A stretch of 64,000 bases of DNA, taken from positions 8,212 to 72,211 of the forward strand of contig JBEKVB010000013.1 in assembly GCA_049514435.1 (NCBI GenBank), in the 5' to 3' direction. Below the pieces are notes generated by a model. That model saw nothing but the letters and a program-made list of their open reading frames with translations, did not search any database and was not told where the DNA came from. Shown piece after piece: positions 1-8,615 of the stretch. Every line of letters starts with the position of its first letter. Within the stretch, counting starts at the first letter, position 1. The stretch is from UBA4810 sp002479215. GTDB lineage: Bacteria > Desulfobacterota > Syntrophia > Syntrophales > Smithellaceae. Both the position numbers and the translations under genes were made by a program.

Positions 1-438
1 AACCATGAAAAATGAAGCAATAAAAGTAATCCGGCCAATCCCGTAGGAAACGAGCCAGATTGCCGCGGCAATGAGAGCCGCCCACGGCGCGATAAGGGCT
101 GTAAAGCCTAAATAGTTAGCCACACCTCTACCGCCATGAAAACCATGAAAGCAAGGGAAGCTATTTCCTAAAACAAGAAAAAAACCCGCCCAGGGGAGCA
201 AATGCGTTTTTAAAAAATAGCTCGCTATAACCGCGACCGCCAGAGCCCGCCCAATATCCAATAAAAAAACAACCGCCGCCCAGATAATTCCTGCCTGGCG
301 GTAAACGTTTGTGGTTCCCGCGTTGCCGCTGAAGCTCAGGCGAGGGTCTTCTCTACCGGTCAGTCTAAAAAAAATAATAGCGAAATTTATGGAACCGGCA
401 AGATAAGCAAAAAGATAAATTAAAAATATTTTCCCCAT
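1..438 (-). CDS. PlsY-like glycerol-3-phosphate acyltransferase, partial
   Basis: The 146 visible codons run off the left edge, so the C-terminus is missing. The hydrophobic, multi-segment protein shows PlsY-family landmarks: AGSINFAI near the N-terminus, SGNAGTTNVYR around residue 38 (PlsY consensus SGNxGATNVxR) and GNSFPCFHGFHGGRGVANY around residue 98 (consensus GHxFPxFxxFxGGKGVAT). PlsY moves an acyl group from acyl phosphate to glycerol 3-phosphate at the inner membrane. Several consensus positions differ (G to N before SFP, K to R in GGKGV), so this may be a specialised paralog rather than the housekeeping enzyme. It is the last visible gene of the minus-strand acyl biosynthesis locus, which fits loading an unusual acyl chain onto glycerol. 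That role is inferred. Confidence 0.8.
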   Translation of the reverse strand, partial: MGKIFLIYLFAYLAGSINFAIIFFRLTGREDPRLSFSGNAGTTNVYRQAGIIWAAVVFLLDIGRALAVAVIASYFLKTHLLPWAGFFLVLGNSFPCFHGFHGGRGVANYLGFTALIAPWAALIAAAIWLVSYGIGRITFIASFFMV

Positions 439-529
439 GATTTAATTTTCGGTTCACCCTCCCTTTGTTCCTCCCGTTAAGGACTGGAAATAAGGACGTG
501 AAATATGCTGTATTGCAACAACAATTTTT

Positions 530-652
530 ATACCGAGTTGCCTTCAAGAGATAACGAGGCGGCAAGGAGGAAGCTCCGCAGGCGTATTACTAATACGTTG
601 AGGAAGCCGACGACGATGCCAACAAAGTTAGCTAAAGAAGGCGACTTGGTAT
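530..652 (-). repeat. 123-bp dispersed palindromic repeat, copy R1
   Basis: Terminal inverted arms of 16 bp lie at 530-545 and 637-652 (ends read ATACC...GGTAT). The core carries the family signature GTTGGCATCGTCGTCGG on the minus strand and CTTGCCGCC near the other end. It begins at the TAA stop codon of the gene at 652-1512 (shared base 652). The same element recurs at 4602-4725, 18768-18890, 23026-23151 and 36452-36574. The 79-codon plus-strand reading frame across it is not regarded as a gene. Confidence 0.85.
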
Positions 653-1512
653 TATGCCTTAATCCACTGTGGCGGACGAAGGCGGCCTTGAGTTACATCC
701 CGCATTTTAATACCGCTGATAATTTCATAAATAACACTATTTAAATCATAAATCCAGGCATCAAATATTAGCGATTCCTGCTTGACATTCACCGGCACAA
801 CCCGGCCAAGATAACTGCCTTTCTTTTTTGTCTTTTGATAAATAAATCTTTTTTCAAAACCTGTGGGAAAGGGGACAATGCCGCTGAAGCGTTGTCCCCA
901 AACACAAGCCGCGTGCATTGCTGCGTCTAAGGGAAACGGCGAACCAAGTAAATCTTCATCGGCCTCGTAATTCCCGCCGGAAAGATAAGCCAGAGCGCCC
1001 TCCGGCGAAACTGCTAAATCACCGACGATATTTTGATAAGCCGTTCCGAAAGGCACCAGTTCACGGTAAATTGTTGCCGCAGGCACGCTGATGCATTTTC
1101 CGTTGAGCTTCTCCACAACCCGAAAAGGAGATGCAGGGCAGGGAGCGGAATCGGCAGTGGCAAATTCCACACGGGCATGTTCGAGGGTGCGGCTAATTGC
1201 GCTTTTTTTTGATTTTATCGACGTTAAAAGCACGGTGGTAATATTGTCATCACCGGCATTTTCTATATCGACAAATACTTCTAAGCGCTTTGTCTCCGGG
1301 GGAATGATTAAAAAGCGGGGGAAGCTCGCCTTGAACAAACAGTTGATACTAATCTGCGGGAAATTAAGCTGAACAACATTAGCCAGAGCGATTAATGTTT
1401 CCACTGCCGGCAGAATCACTTTTCCTTCGAAATGGTGATCGCGCAAATATGAAGATACCTCAATTGCTGAAGTATAGCGGGTTTTTTTATTTATTTGGGG
1501 AACGATGTCCAT
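652..1512 (-). CDS. PKS dehydratase-like double-hotdog protein
   Basis: This 286-residue protein has HHFEGKVILPAVE near residue 26. It resembles the catalytic-His motif of polyketide synthase dehydratase domains (HxxxGxxxxPG), although Ala replaces the Gly. The length suits a double-hotdog DH fold. A second-half Asp/His in PLDAAMHAACVWGQ (about residue 198) resembles the DxxxQ/H motif of PKS DH domains. Such enzymes dehydrate 3-hydroxyacyl-ACP. The start overlaps the end of the thioesterase gene by 22 nt, implying translational coupling in the operon. The stop abuts repeat R1. Family assignment rests on motif reading only, and the substrate is unknown. Confidence 0.65.
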   Translation of the reverse strand: MDIVPQINKKTRYTSAIEVSSYLRDHHFEGKVILPAVETLIALANVVQLNFPQISINCLFKASFPRFLIIPPETKRLEVFVDIENAGDDNITTVLLTSIKSKKSAISRTLEHARVEFATADSAPCPASPFRVVEKLNGKCISVPAATIYRELVPFGTAYQNIVGDLAVSPEGALAYLSGGNYEADEDLLGSPFPLDAAMHAACVWGQRFSGIVPFPTGFEKRFIYQKTKKKGSYLGRVVPVNVKQESLIFDAWIYDLNSVIYEIISGIKMRDVTQGRLRPPQWIKA

Positions 1513-1970
1513 AGCTGAACCGTTTTAGGATCAACGGCCACGGGTGTGCCCGTCAAATTTAAGGCGCAGTGTTTGGTAAAACCGATACAGATCAGATGTC
1601 CCTTTTCCGCGTTTGTGATTACGTAGTCGAACTGTAAACGTACCCGCTCCAGATTTACCGGCCGTGAGTGAATATACATCAAATCATCATAATACAAAGG
1701 CTGATAAAAACTGATGCCCAAATCGAAAATCGGATAAACATAGCCGCTGGCCTCGATTTCCTTGTAAGGATAAGCAAGATCGCGCATCAAAGAGGTCCGG
1801 CCGAATTCAAAATAACGCAGGTAATTGGAATGATAAACCACTTCCGAGCGATCGGTATCAGCGTATAAAGTCCGGTTTTGGGAACGGTGCCAGATAAAGC
1901 CGGTCGTAAGATCACGCACATACTTTTCATCGTTATTATAAATTTCCGGTTTAAATGGTTTGGGCCTCAT
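1491..1970 (-). CDS. YbgC/FcbC-type acyl thioesterase (4HBT hotdog)
   Basis: This 159-residue protein has the 4-hydroxybenzoyl-CoA thioesterase signature: YADTDRSEVVYHSNYLRYFE around residues 36-55, containing the Asp and Tyr-x-x-Tyr pattern typical of YbgC/FcbC enzymes. Members hydrolyse acyl-CoA or acyl-ACP thioesters in the cytoplasm. The gene starts one base after the stop of the ketosynthase gene and its end overlaps the DH-like gene, so it is embedded in the biosynthetic operon. It probably releases or edits the acyl chain made by this locus; that role is inferred from position. Confidence 0.8.
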   Translation of the reverse strand: MRPKPFKPEIYNNDEKYVRDLTTGFIWHRSQNRTLYADTDRSEVVYHSNYLRYFEFGRTSLMRDLAYPYKEIEASGYVYPIFDLGISFYQPLYYDDLMYIHSRPVNLERVRLQFDYVITNAEKGHLICIGFTKHCALNLTGTPVAVDPKTVQLWTSFPK

Positions 1971-1971
1971 T

Positions 1972-3237
1972 TTATACTCCCCTGAAAATTACACAGCAAT
2001 TCGTTCCGCCGAATCCGAAGGCGTTGGAAAGAGCAATTTCGTATTTTTGTTTGCGCGCGACATTCGGCACCACATCAATATCGGACAGCTCAGGATCGGG
2101 AAGATGATTAATGGTGGGCAGTATGATGTCCTTCCTCATTCCTTCAATGGTCAACGCGGCTTCGATTGCAGCCGTTGCTCCCAATGTATGTCCTAATTGT
2201 GATTTATTCGAAGATACGGGAATCTTTTCTATTTTTTTGCCGAAAACATCACGCAGACACTTTATTTCCGTACTGTCTCCTTTGGGTGTGGAAGTGCCGT
2301 GGGCATTGATATATTGAATATCTTCCGGCTTTAAACCCGCATCTTCAATTGTTTCCTTTAGCGCTCGTATAATTGTTGTGGCATTAGGGCTAGTATAATG
2401 ATGAGCATCCGACGTCCATCCGATACCCAAAACTTCGGCTTTGGGTTTCAGGCCGTAAACTTTGAGCAATTCTTCCGCCGCGAGAACTACCACGCCGGCC
2501 CCTTCGGAAAGAACAAACCCTTTGCGGTCAACGCTGAAAGGACGGGATGCCTGCGCATGATCACTATAAGCGCGATCGTCAGGATGAACTTTGATCGTGG
2601 CGTTCATATTGGCAAAGCCGTGAATCAGTTCCGGTAAAATTGGCGCGTCGGCGCCGCCGGCCAGAACAAAATCGCAATCGCCATCCCGAATCATTCTTGC
2701 TCCGATACCGATGGCGTGGTTCCCGGAGGCGCAAGCGCCCTGCGGTGAAAAAATAGGACCGCTAAATTTTAACAGCATTCCGGCTTTACCGGAAGGAACA
2801 TTTGCGCATAAATTAGGCAGCAGATAGGGGCTGACCCTCAGTGGCCCGCGATGTTCCAAATCGTGCATGGCCACGCGAAAGGCATCCGAACCGTTGAGTG
2901 CCGAACCGATAAGGCAAGCCATCCGTGGGGCAATCTTTTCATCAATGGTAATTCCTGAATTTTCGAGCGCCTCCTTGCAGACCGCCATAGTTAAAATTAC
3001 AAAAGAAGCATTCCAGTTATAAACTTCTTTAGCATCGGTGAAATCAAGCTCCAGTGGATACCAATCCGGAATTTCTCCGACTATGTCGCAGGCCGACTCT
3101 ACTTTACAACGCGTTACCTTCCTAAAACCGGCTTCACCCTTGATGGCCCTTTTCCATGTTTTCTCAAACGTGCTTCCCAGCGGGGTGGCCGCGCCGTAAC
3201 CGACAACATATACTTTTCTATTTTTAGGGGCTCTCAT
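1972..3237 (-). CDS. Beta-ketoacyl-ACP synthase (FabF-like), first of two
   Basis: At 421 residues it is a full-length KAS II-type condensing enzyme. The catalytic residues are visible: Cys in PQGACASGNHAIGIG, His in NAHGTSTPKGD, Lys and His in SNKSQLGHTLGA, and the terminal NAFGFGGTNCCVIF glycine loop. It catalyses decarboxylative Claisen condensation on ACP-bound acyl chains. It lies 18 nt downstream of a second, divergent ketosynthase gene. Unlike a KS-CLF pair, both copies retain the active Cys, so both may be functional condensing enzymes with different chain-length or substrate preference. Confidence 0.93.
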   Translation of the reverse strand: MRAPKNRKVYVVGYGAATPLGSTFEKTWKRAIKGEAGFRKVTRCKVESACDIVGEIPDWYPLELDFTDAKEVYNWNASFVILTMAVCKEALENSGITIDEKIAPRMACLIGSALNGSDAFRVAMHDLEHRGPLRVSPYLLPNLCANVPSGKAGMLLKFSGPIFSPQGACASGNHAIGIGARMIRDGDCDFVLAGGADAPILPELIHGFANMNATIKVHPDDRAYSDHAQASRPFSVDRKGFVLSEGAGVVVLAAEELLKVYGLKPKAEVLGIGWTSDAHHYTSPNATTIIRALKETIEDAGLKPEDIQYINAHGTSTPKGDSTEIKCLRDVFGKKIEKIPVSSNKSQLGHTLGATAAIEAALTIEGMRKDIILPTINHLPDPELSDIDVVPNVARKQKYEIALSNAFGFGGTNCCVIFRGV

Positions 3238-3255
3238 AATTTCACTATATATTCT

Positions 3256-4506
3256 TTATGCTATTCTGTGCAAGATCAAACAGGAATTGCAGCCACCGAA
3301 CCCAAAAGCGTTTTTCAATGCAAATTCCTGTTTCAACTTTCTGGCTCCTTCGGCCACACAGTCAATTGTAATTTCCGGATCGGGAATGTAATTTATCGTG
3401 GGAAGCAAAGTATCTTTTAGCATTCCTTCGATTGCCAAAATCGCTTCGATGGCGGAAGATGCGCCCATGGCGTGCCCCAACTGCGATTTATTCGCCGACA
3501 CAGGTGGCACTTTATTGCCAAAAATATTGGAGAGGGCATCAGCTTCTACTTTATCACCTACTTTTGTAGAAGTGGCATGCGCGTTAATCGCATCTATATC
3601 ATTGGGCCGTAATCCGGCATTGGCGATTGTCTCTTCAATGCATCTTTGCACGGTCTCCAGTTTGGGCGAAACAAAATGGCTCGCATCGGATGTCATTGAC
3701 CAGCCGGCCATTTCTATTTTTGGTTTAAGCCCATGCGCTTTAGCAAATTCTTCAGTTGCCAAAATAATGCAACCGGCGCCTTCGGAAACGACAAAACCTC
3801 TTCTATTGATGGAAAAAGGCCTGCTCGTTTTTTCCGGCGGTTCTTCCGGCTGTCCCTCTTTTGGGCGGTAAGCGCCGTTCATTGTGGCAAATCCGGCGAC
3901 AATCGGTTCCACCAGAGGAAAATCAACGGCGCCGCCGATAACCACATCCGCCATGTCTCTTTGTAGCAGCATCTCGCCGATTATGAGCGAGGTAATTCCG
4001 GTTGCGCAAGCCGTAATGGTCGAACAGATTGGACCTGTTGCGTGGGTCAGGATAGAAACCTTACCTCCCACCATATTAATACAGGAATTGGGATTGGTAA
4101 ACGGGTGAGGCATCTTACCTTCCGCGACCATCAGGCGATCAGCTTGTAGTACCGCATCCAGACCGCCGACTGCCGTGCTGAACGTAACCGCCACTCGCGG
4201 TGCGATATCCGCTGAAATTACAATTCCGCTTTTTTCCAGAGCGCGATGCACAACCAGCAGGGCGTATTTAAATATCGGCGATGTCCAGTGCGCCATTTCC
4301 CGCGGCTGTAAAAAAGGATAGGGGCGTGAATCAATGTCCGCGACTTGACCGGCGACACGCACAGGAAAATCGGCGGTAAGCGGGAATCTGGTCAACTTTC
4401 CTATTCCAGAATCTCCAGCGACTGCACGTTGCCATTGAGTATCCAAATCCGTTCCTAAAGGAGAAACGGCATCATAACCCAATATTAGAGTTTTTTTTGA
4501 ACCCAT
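3256..4506 (-). CDS. Beta-ketoacyl-ACP synthase (FabF-like), second of two
   Basis: The start is placed at the ATG at 4506, preceded by AGGA, rather than at an upstream in-frame ATG (4545) lying inside the repeat-rich spacer. The product is 416 residues. Active-site features are complete: Cys in STITACATGITSLIIG, His in NAHATSTKVGD, Lys/His in ANKSQLGHAMGA, and NAFGFGGCNSCLIL at the end. It is clearly diverged from the adjacent ketosynthase. In the operon it follows the two radical SAM genes after a spacer of about 300 bp containing repeat R2. Confidence 0.93.
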   Translation of the reverse strand: MGSKKTLILGYDAVSPLGTDLDTQWQRAVAGDSGIGKLTRFPLTADFPVRVAGQVADIDSRPYPFLQPREMAHWTSPIFKYALLVVHRALEKSGIVISADIAPRVAVTFSTAVGGLDAVLQADRLMVAEGKMPHPFTNPNSCINMVGGKVSILTHATGPICSTITACATGITSLIIGEMLLQRDMADVVIGGAVDFPLVEPIVAGFATMNGAYRPKEGQPEEPPEKTSRPFSINRRGFVVSEGAGCIILATEEFAKAHGLKPKIEMAGWSMTSDASHFVSPKLETVQRCIEETIANAGLRPNDIDAINAHATSTKVGDKVEADALSNIFGNKVPPVSANKSQLGHAMGASSAIEAILAIEGMLKDTLLPTINYIPDPEITIDCVAEGARKLKQEFALKNAFGFGGCNSCLILHRIA

Positions 4507-4809
4507 AACTACATTCCTGATACCAAGTTGTATGTAAGTTACCACCTCGGAGGTGGTAATTACCGGTGATGTGAGATTTATTTACTATGCGCTCCCTTAC
4601 GGGATGCGCCTCCGGTCATTGTCTATCTTTGTTGGCATCGTCGTCAGCTCCTCGACGTATGGTACTATACGACTGCGTCGCCTCTTCCTTGCCGCCGCGG
4701 TATACTTTTGACTGCGACTTGGTATAAAAAATCCTCTCCTGCGGGAAAGGGAAAGCCGAGGATGGAGGATGTTAATAACAAATGTGCCTATATCAAAGAT
4801 TGTTGGGTA
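4507..4809. repeat. Spacer with 123-bp repeat copy R2
   Basis: The repeat core (GTTGGCATCGTCGTC at 4631 onward, CTTGCCGCCGCGGTATAC near 4699) and the right arm at 4710-4725 match the 123-bp family, giving 4602-4725 by length. The expected left arm is diverged there, but a good match (ATACCAAGTTG) lies at 4519. The copy may therefore be split by about 80 bp that includes a small hairpin (CCACCTC/GAGGTGG near 4541). No gene is seen in this spacer. Confidence 0.7.
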
Positions 4810-5805
4810 TTACCAAGGAATAAAACGGTACAGCTTGGCGAACATTTCATAAACTTCGATCCAGTTTTGTAAATCTTTGGTTGAGCTCATGTGGTCCCGC
4901 TTGTTGACCATTATCCAACTCATATGCGCTGCTCCATCTTTGCAGGTGGAGCAATCGCGCGTTGCCGATGTGCAGCAGCGGTGAACTGTTTGTAAATCGG
5001 AAGCCCAGCGGAAAAAATGGATCAGACGGCGGGTTTGTGGTTTTCTGTTATCCAGAGATTCGGTAACGGACGGGCATTCTTTCCAGCCAAAGCGGCGTCC
5101 CATCATTTTCCCGGAGGTAATAACTTCGTGGTAGTATTTGCTGGAAATTACCGTTTGGGGGTATTTGTCCAGCATTTCATCCATTTCACGGCGTAAATCT
5201 TTGAGTTCACCTTCGCGCCAGGAAAATCCGTCAACACCTTCATCATTCGAGAGAAGCTGGAGATGCACTTTTAAGCCGACATCCGCAATTCGTTTGATTA
5301 CCGGCTCGACCTTTCCAAGCTGTTTTGGTGTTATGGTATAAAGATAGTAGGTGTAAGGGTCGCCGGCATAATTTTTACTGGAGATGGCAAATGTATCGCG
5401 TCCGCGGAGAACCTTTTCATCGGCACTGCCGCCCCACAGGGAAATCCCCACCATCATGTCGGGAAATTTATCACGGGAAATTTTAATCAAGCCGTTAGTG
5501 GCGCAGTAGGCGGGCAGGCGTTTATAAAAAGCTTCGATGCGATCCATGCACAAAGTTGGCTCACCTCCGATCAGAATCGCCAGATTAACGCCGCGCTCTT
5601 TTTCTTTATCAATAAAATTTTCCCATTTCCGTATATCCATTTCCTCCGTCACTTCATGCTCACCGGAAGAAAAGAAGAAACACCCCTTGCAGCGCAAGTT
5701 GCAGCGGTTGGTTACATCATATATGGAACTGCGGATGTTAAGATTGGCAATCCGTTTGTAACGGGCTTGCCAATCCTGATCCAGTAAGGAACTAACTGTT
5801 TTCAT
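4810..5805 (-). CDS. Radical SAM enzyme A of a paralogous pair
   Basis: This 331-residue protein has the radical SAM 4Fe-4S motif CNLRCKGC (CxxxCxxC) near residue 35, preceded by SSIYDVTNR. A glycine-rich SAM-binding strand (LAILIGGEPT) lies near residue 75. A Cys cluster near the C-terminus (HRCCTSATRDCSTC) could bind an auxiliary cluster. The start is preceded by GAAGGGCAGAG. The neighbouring gene upstream is a paralog with the same architecture. The reaction is unknown; location beside ketosynthases and ACPs suggests radical modification of an acyl chain. Confidence 0.85.
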   Translation of the reverse strand: MKTVSSLLDQDWQARYKRIANLNIRSSIYDVTNRCNLRCKGCFFFSSGEHEVTEEMDIRKWENFIDKEKERGVNLAILIGGEPTLCMDRIEAFYKRLPAYCATNGLIKISRDKFPDMMVGISLWGGSADEKVLRGRDTFAISSKNYAGDPYTYYLYTITPKQLGKVEPVIKRIADVGLKVHLQLLSNDEGVDGFSWREGELKDLRREMDEMLDKYPQTVISSKYYHEVITSGKMMGRRFGWKECPSVTESLDNRKPQTRRLIHFFRWASDLQTVHRCCTSATRDCSTCKDGAAHMSWIMVNKRDHMSSTKDLQNWIEVYEMFAKLYRFIPW

Positions 5806-5853
5806 TAACTCTGCCCTTCTTCAGAAAGATAATATATAATACCCGGATTTTTT

Positions 5854-6936
5854 TTAATTTACAGCTACCTGTGGCGGCGCTACCTGCTCGGCGCAAAGAT
5901 TTTCTCCTTTTTCATAGTCCATGACCCAGACCGCCAGATAAGTATCGACATAATCAAGCCAGGATTTAAATGAGGCCAGGTTGTTTACATGGCGGTAAAG
6001 GCGCGCTGTGACGACCGCGGAACCGGCGGCGTAATGACGGCAATCGACGCAATCCGTATCCGGCACACAACAGGCAACCGACCTGTCCCAGTTCAAGTCC
6101 GTTCTGTATTGCCGGAAAGATCTGCCCAGACCGATATCCTGCGAAGGATTCTGGCGGGGATATGAACAACTGTAAAGATCGTGCAAACCTTTTTTATGGG
6201 TGTGCGCCACGGCATTGTAAACGGAAAAAAGAATATTTTGCGGATATTTATTCAAAAGCGCTATCATCATTTGCTCTGTTCGTTGAAGAGATTCATCATC
6301 ATGTCGCAGATGTCCTGTATAACCCACCGGAGAAGAAAAAACATTAAAGGTTAGTTTGCAACCGTTAGCAACGAGCTCGGAGGCGACATCATTTGCTTCA
6401 TTGATATTTTCCCGCGTAAAGGTGTAAACGAAGACCGCGCGCGGATCATTTTTATAATTTTCAATCTGTTTTTTTAAAAGATTTTTCGCTTTTCTGATGC
6501 GCAGGCTGGTTTCGTCATTACCCCAAACGGAAATATGTAGTTTGTAGCCGACTGATTCCGGGATTTTTCTATAGCCATTGGTGGCAATACTGCCCAGCGG
6601 CATTTCCTGATAGCATACATCCAGCAACTCCGGCACTAAAGACGGTTCCGCTCCCGCCAGAACTACATAGGTAATGCCGCGAGCTTTTTCGGCCTGCATT
6701 AGTTTACGCCATGCTTCCGCATCATTAATTTCCCGGGCAAACTGCTTATCCCCTTCAAAATAATAACAGCCGTCACAACGGATATTGCAGCGGTTAGACA
6801 TGTCATAGGTTGATTCCCGCAGAAAAAAATATTTCCTGACTTTTTCCCAACGAGCCTTTACCTCCGGCTGGGCTAAAAGCTCGGAAAATTTCGGTTTGGC
6901 CGGTTCCAAAGAATCTTTATTGTTAATAGTAGTCAT
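5854..6936 (-). CDS. Radical SAM enzyme B of a paralogous pair
   Basis: The product is about 360 residues with the CxxxCxxC motif CNIRCDGC near residue 50, preceded by STYDMSNR. Like its neighbour it has VVLAGAEPSL as the GGE-type SAM-binding segment and a C-terminal Cys group (VACCVPDTDCVDCRHY). The ATG at 6936 is preferred over an in-frame TTG at 6942; neither has a strong ribosome binding site. It sits directly after the ACP gene. The pair probably arose by duplication, and the shared C-terminal CC-x(5-6)-CxxC pattern suggests an additional iron-sulfur cluster. Substrate unknown. Confidence 0.85.
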   Translation of the reverse strand: MTTINNKDSLEPAKPKFSELLAQPEVKARWEKVRKYFFLRESTYDMSNRCNIRCDGCYYFEGDKQFAREINDAEAWRKLMQAEKARGITYVVLAGAEPSLVPELLDVCYQEMPLGSIATNGYRKIPESVGYKLHISVWGNDETSLRIRKAKNLLKKQIENYKNDPRAVFVYTFTRENINEANDVASELVANGCKLTFNVFSSPVGYTGHLRHDDESLQRTEQMMIALLNKYPQNILFSVYNAVAHTHKKGLHDLYSCSYPRQNPSQDIGLGRSFRQYRTDLNWDRSVACCVPDTDCVDCRHYAAGSAVVTARLYRHVNNLASFKSWLDYVDTYLAVWVMDYEKGENLCAEQVAPPQVAVN

Positions 6937-6956
6937 AGACAATTAATTTCTATCGA

Positions 6957-7229
6957 TTAACTTTTCGCGGTAAGTTTTTCTTTGATATAATCGGCTATGA
7001 GGCGAATAGTTTTTAATTTTGGATAATCGTCTTCATCAATCACAATTTTATACTCATCCTGCAGTACTAAGGCAATCGTGGCTAAATCCATACTATCAAT
7101 GCCCAGTTCATCCACTAGGTCCATATCCGGATTGAATGTGTCGGCAGTAACATCTTCTAGCTTAAGTTCTCCAATAATAACTTCGGCCACATGACGTATA
7201 ATGCCTTTTATATCTCGACTTTCAGGCAT
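6957..7229 (-). CDS. Acyl carrier protein (second ACP of the locus)
   Basis: This 90-residue acidic protein has the phosphopantetheine attachment motif GIDSMDLA (Ser about residue 46) in the four-helix ACP pattern. It is preceded by a strong GAGGAGG ribosome binding site. It would carry the growing acyl chain for the adjacent ketosynthases and hotdog proteins. Clustering next to radical SAM genes suggests these may act on ACP-bound chains. A different ACP is encoded at 10019-10291. Confidence 0.92.
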   Translation of the reverse strand: MPESRDIKGIIRHVAEVIIGELKLEDVTADTFNPDMDLVDELGIDSMDLATIALVLQDEYKIVIDEDDYPKLKTIRLIADYIKEKLTAKS

Positions 7230-7253
7230 CAGTATCCTCCTCTCCTTCTATGC

Positions 7254-7634
7254 TTATTTATCTTTTTTTATCTTCTGCGCAATTATTAAACCACTGCATA
7301 CGATATTTTCGCTATTTGCTACTTTAAAAGAAAACAATGTTTCCTCGCCCAATTCTTCACCGGAGATGTTCAGCGATAAATTTTCTCCGGGTTTTACCGG
7401 TTGGGTAAATCTCACTCTTCTCAGTGCGGAAAGCTTAACTTGCTCGTTTCCTTTTTCGGTATGGCGGATAATTGCCTGTTCGGCCAGATGAATCAGAGCT
7501 ATTCCCGGAAGAATCGGCTCACCAGGGAAATGTCCTACAAACCAGGGCGAATCAGTCGGCACATAAGCTAATGCTTCAATCTCATTTGGTTTATCGGATT
7601 TAACCTCCCTTAGCAAATTCCATCGACTTTTCAA
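7254..7634 (-). CDS. FabZ-like hotdog protein lacking the usual catalytic acid
   Basis: This 126-residue single-hotdog protein contains GHFPGEPILPGIALIHLAEQ, which matches the FabA/FabZ active-site helix (HFPGxPxxPG). In FabZ a Glu, and in FabA an Asp, lies 14 residues after the catalytic His. Here that position is His, with a Glu three residues later. It may therefore be a non-canonical dehydratase, an isomerase or a binding subunit. The start codon is TTG at 7634 with GAGGAA upstream. It appears to be the first gene of the second transcription unit of the locus. Confidence 0.8.
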   Translation of the reverse strand: MKSRWNLLREVKSDKPNEIEALAYVPTDSPWFVGHFPGEPILPGIALIHLAEQAIIRHTEKGNEQVKLSALRRVRFTQPVKPGENLSLNISGEELGEETLFSFKVANSENIVCSGLIIAQKIKKDK

Positions 7635-7746
7635 GAGAATATTCCTCGTTTACTACCGTGCAAAATTTAATTTATTTTGAGCAACGCTTCTTTATATCAT
7701 TAATTATTTTTTAATCAAAATTTTTTATAAAATCAATGATTAATTT

Positions 7747-7781
7747 ACCCCGTTAGAAAGTAGAAGACTTTCTAACGGGGT
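7747..7781 (-). terminator. Strong hairpin between two operons
   Basis: A perfect 15-bp stem (7747-7761 with 7767-7781) with a 5-nt loop lies just downstream of the deacetylase stop codon and upstream of the hotdog gene. The longer T-rich run is on the plus-strand side, so it is not a textbook minus-strand rho-independent terminator. Its position still suggests it separates two transcription units. Confidence 0.6.
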
Positions 7782-7802
7782 TTACTTTTTGGGAAAAGAT
7801 TT

Positions 7803-8615
7803 TTATAAATTTTTATTTTCCATTATCATCACTTCTTTGTTTATTAAAACGGAAAGCGGCACAACTCTAAAACCCCTGGAAATAATTCCGGCCAAAAGAA
7901 TTTCTATCTCCGATAAAAAAATAATATCGTCTTCCTTGCTTCGCGTCGGTACGTCGTGAAGCAAGATAATGTCATCGGCTTTTACTTTTTTCAGTATTTT
8001 TTGGCTGACGTTTTTTATAAAAAAATTGCCGGCATCAAAGGCGCGACAGCTGAATGTTAGGCAATACATCCCCAGTTTGTCGAGAATTGAAGGAAGCTTG
8101 GGATTAACTATACCTACCGGCGGCCGGAAAGCCAGCGTTTTTATCCCCATATTGCGCAAAACTTCTTGAGCCGTGTATATTTCCTGATAAAGAGTATCAT
8201 AACCTCTAAACATCAAAAATGGATTATGGTTATACGAGTGGTTGCCGATAGAATGACCACGGGCAATTATATCATTAATGATATCAGAGTGGTGAAGAGC
8301 ATTGACGCCGGAGACAAAAAAAGTCGCCTTCATTGAATACTTATCAAGCAGATCAAGAATTTGTGTCGTCATCGGTTTTGAAGGACCATCATCAAAAGTG
8401 AGCGCAACCATATTTTTTTGCGTACTGCCGCGGCTGATCACAGGCAGAAAAAAGTTGGTTAGTGGGAAAAAAGAAGCAAAAACGCACAGAAGAATGTAAA
8501 AAAAAGCGACGGCGGCCGCCATCAAGGGGCTGACAAAATAAACTAACGCGGCGACAGCCAAAAGAATTATTCCTGAAGCTTCGGCCGGATTCAAGAACGG
8601 CAATCTCTTTTTCAT
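7803..8615 (-). CDS. Membrane-anchored polysaccharide deacetylase (NodB fold)
   Basis: The product is about 270 residues. Two hydrophobic segments lie in the first 65 residues, followed by a NodB domain: TFDDGPS (metal-binding Asp-Asp), GHSIGNHSYNHN (metal-binding HxxxH) and FRPPVG. The ATG at 8615 overlaps the stop of the upstream radical SAM gene (TAATG), supporting that start over one at 8633. Family members deacetylate N-acetyl groups on sugars, usually outside the cytoplasmic membrane. Its presence in a fatty-acyl operon suggests the product includes or is attached to an amino sugar, as in a glycolipid; this is inferred. Confidence 0.85.
   Translation of the reverse strand: MKKRLPFLNPAEASGIILLAVAALVYFVSPLMAAAVAFFYILLCVFASFFPLTNFFLPVISRGSTQKNMVALTFDDGPSKPMTTQILDLLDKYSMKATFFVSGVNALHHSDIINDIIARGHSIGNHSYNHNPFLMFRGYDTLYQEIYTAQEVLRNMGIKTLAFRPPVGIVNPKLPSILDKLGMYCLTFSCRAFDAGNFFIKNVSQKILKKVKADDIILLHDVPTRSKEDDIIFLSEIEILLAGIISRGFRVVPLSVLINKEVMIMENKNL

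Noticed and set aside
505..744. 79-codon plus-strand reading frame
   Set aside because: It runs across repeat R1 and into the antisense end of the DH-like gene and has no family features.
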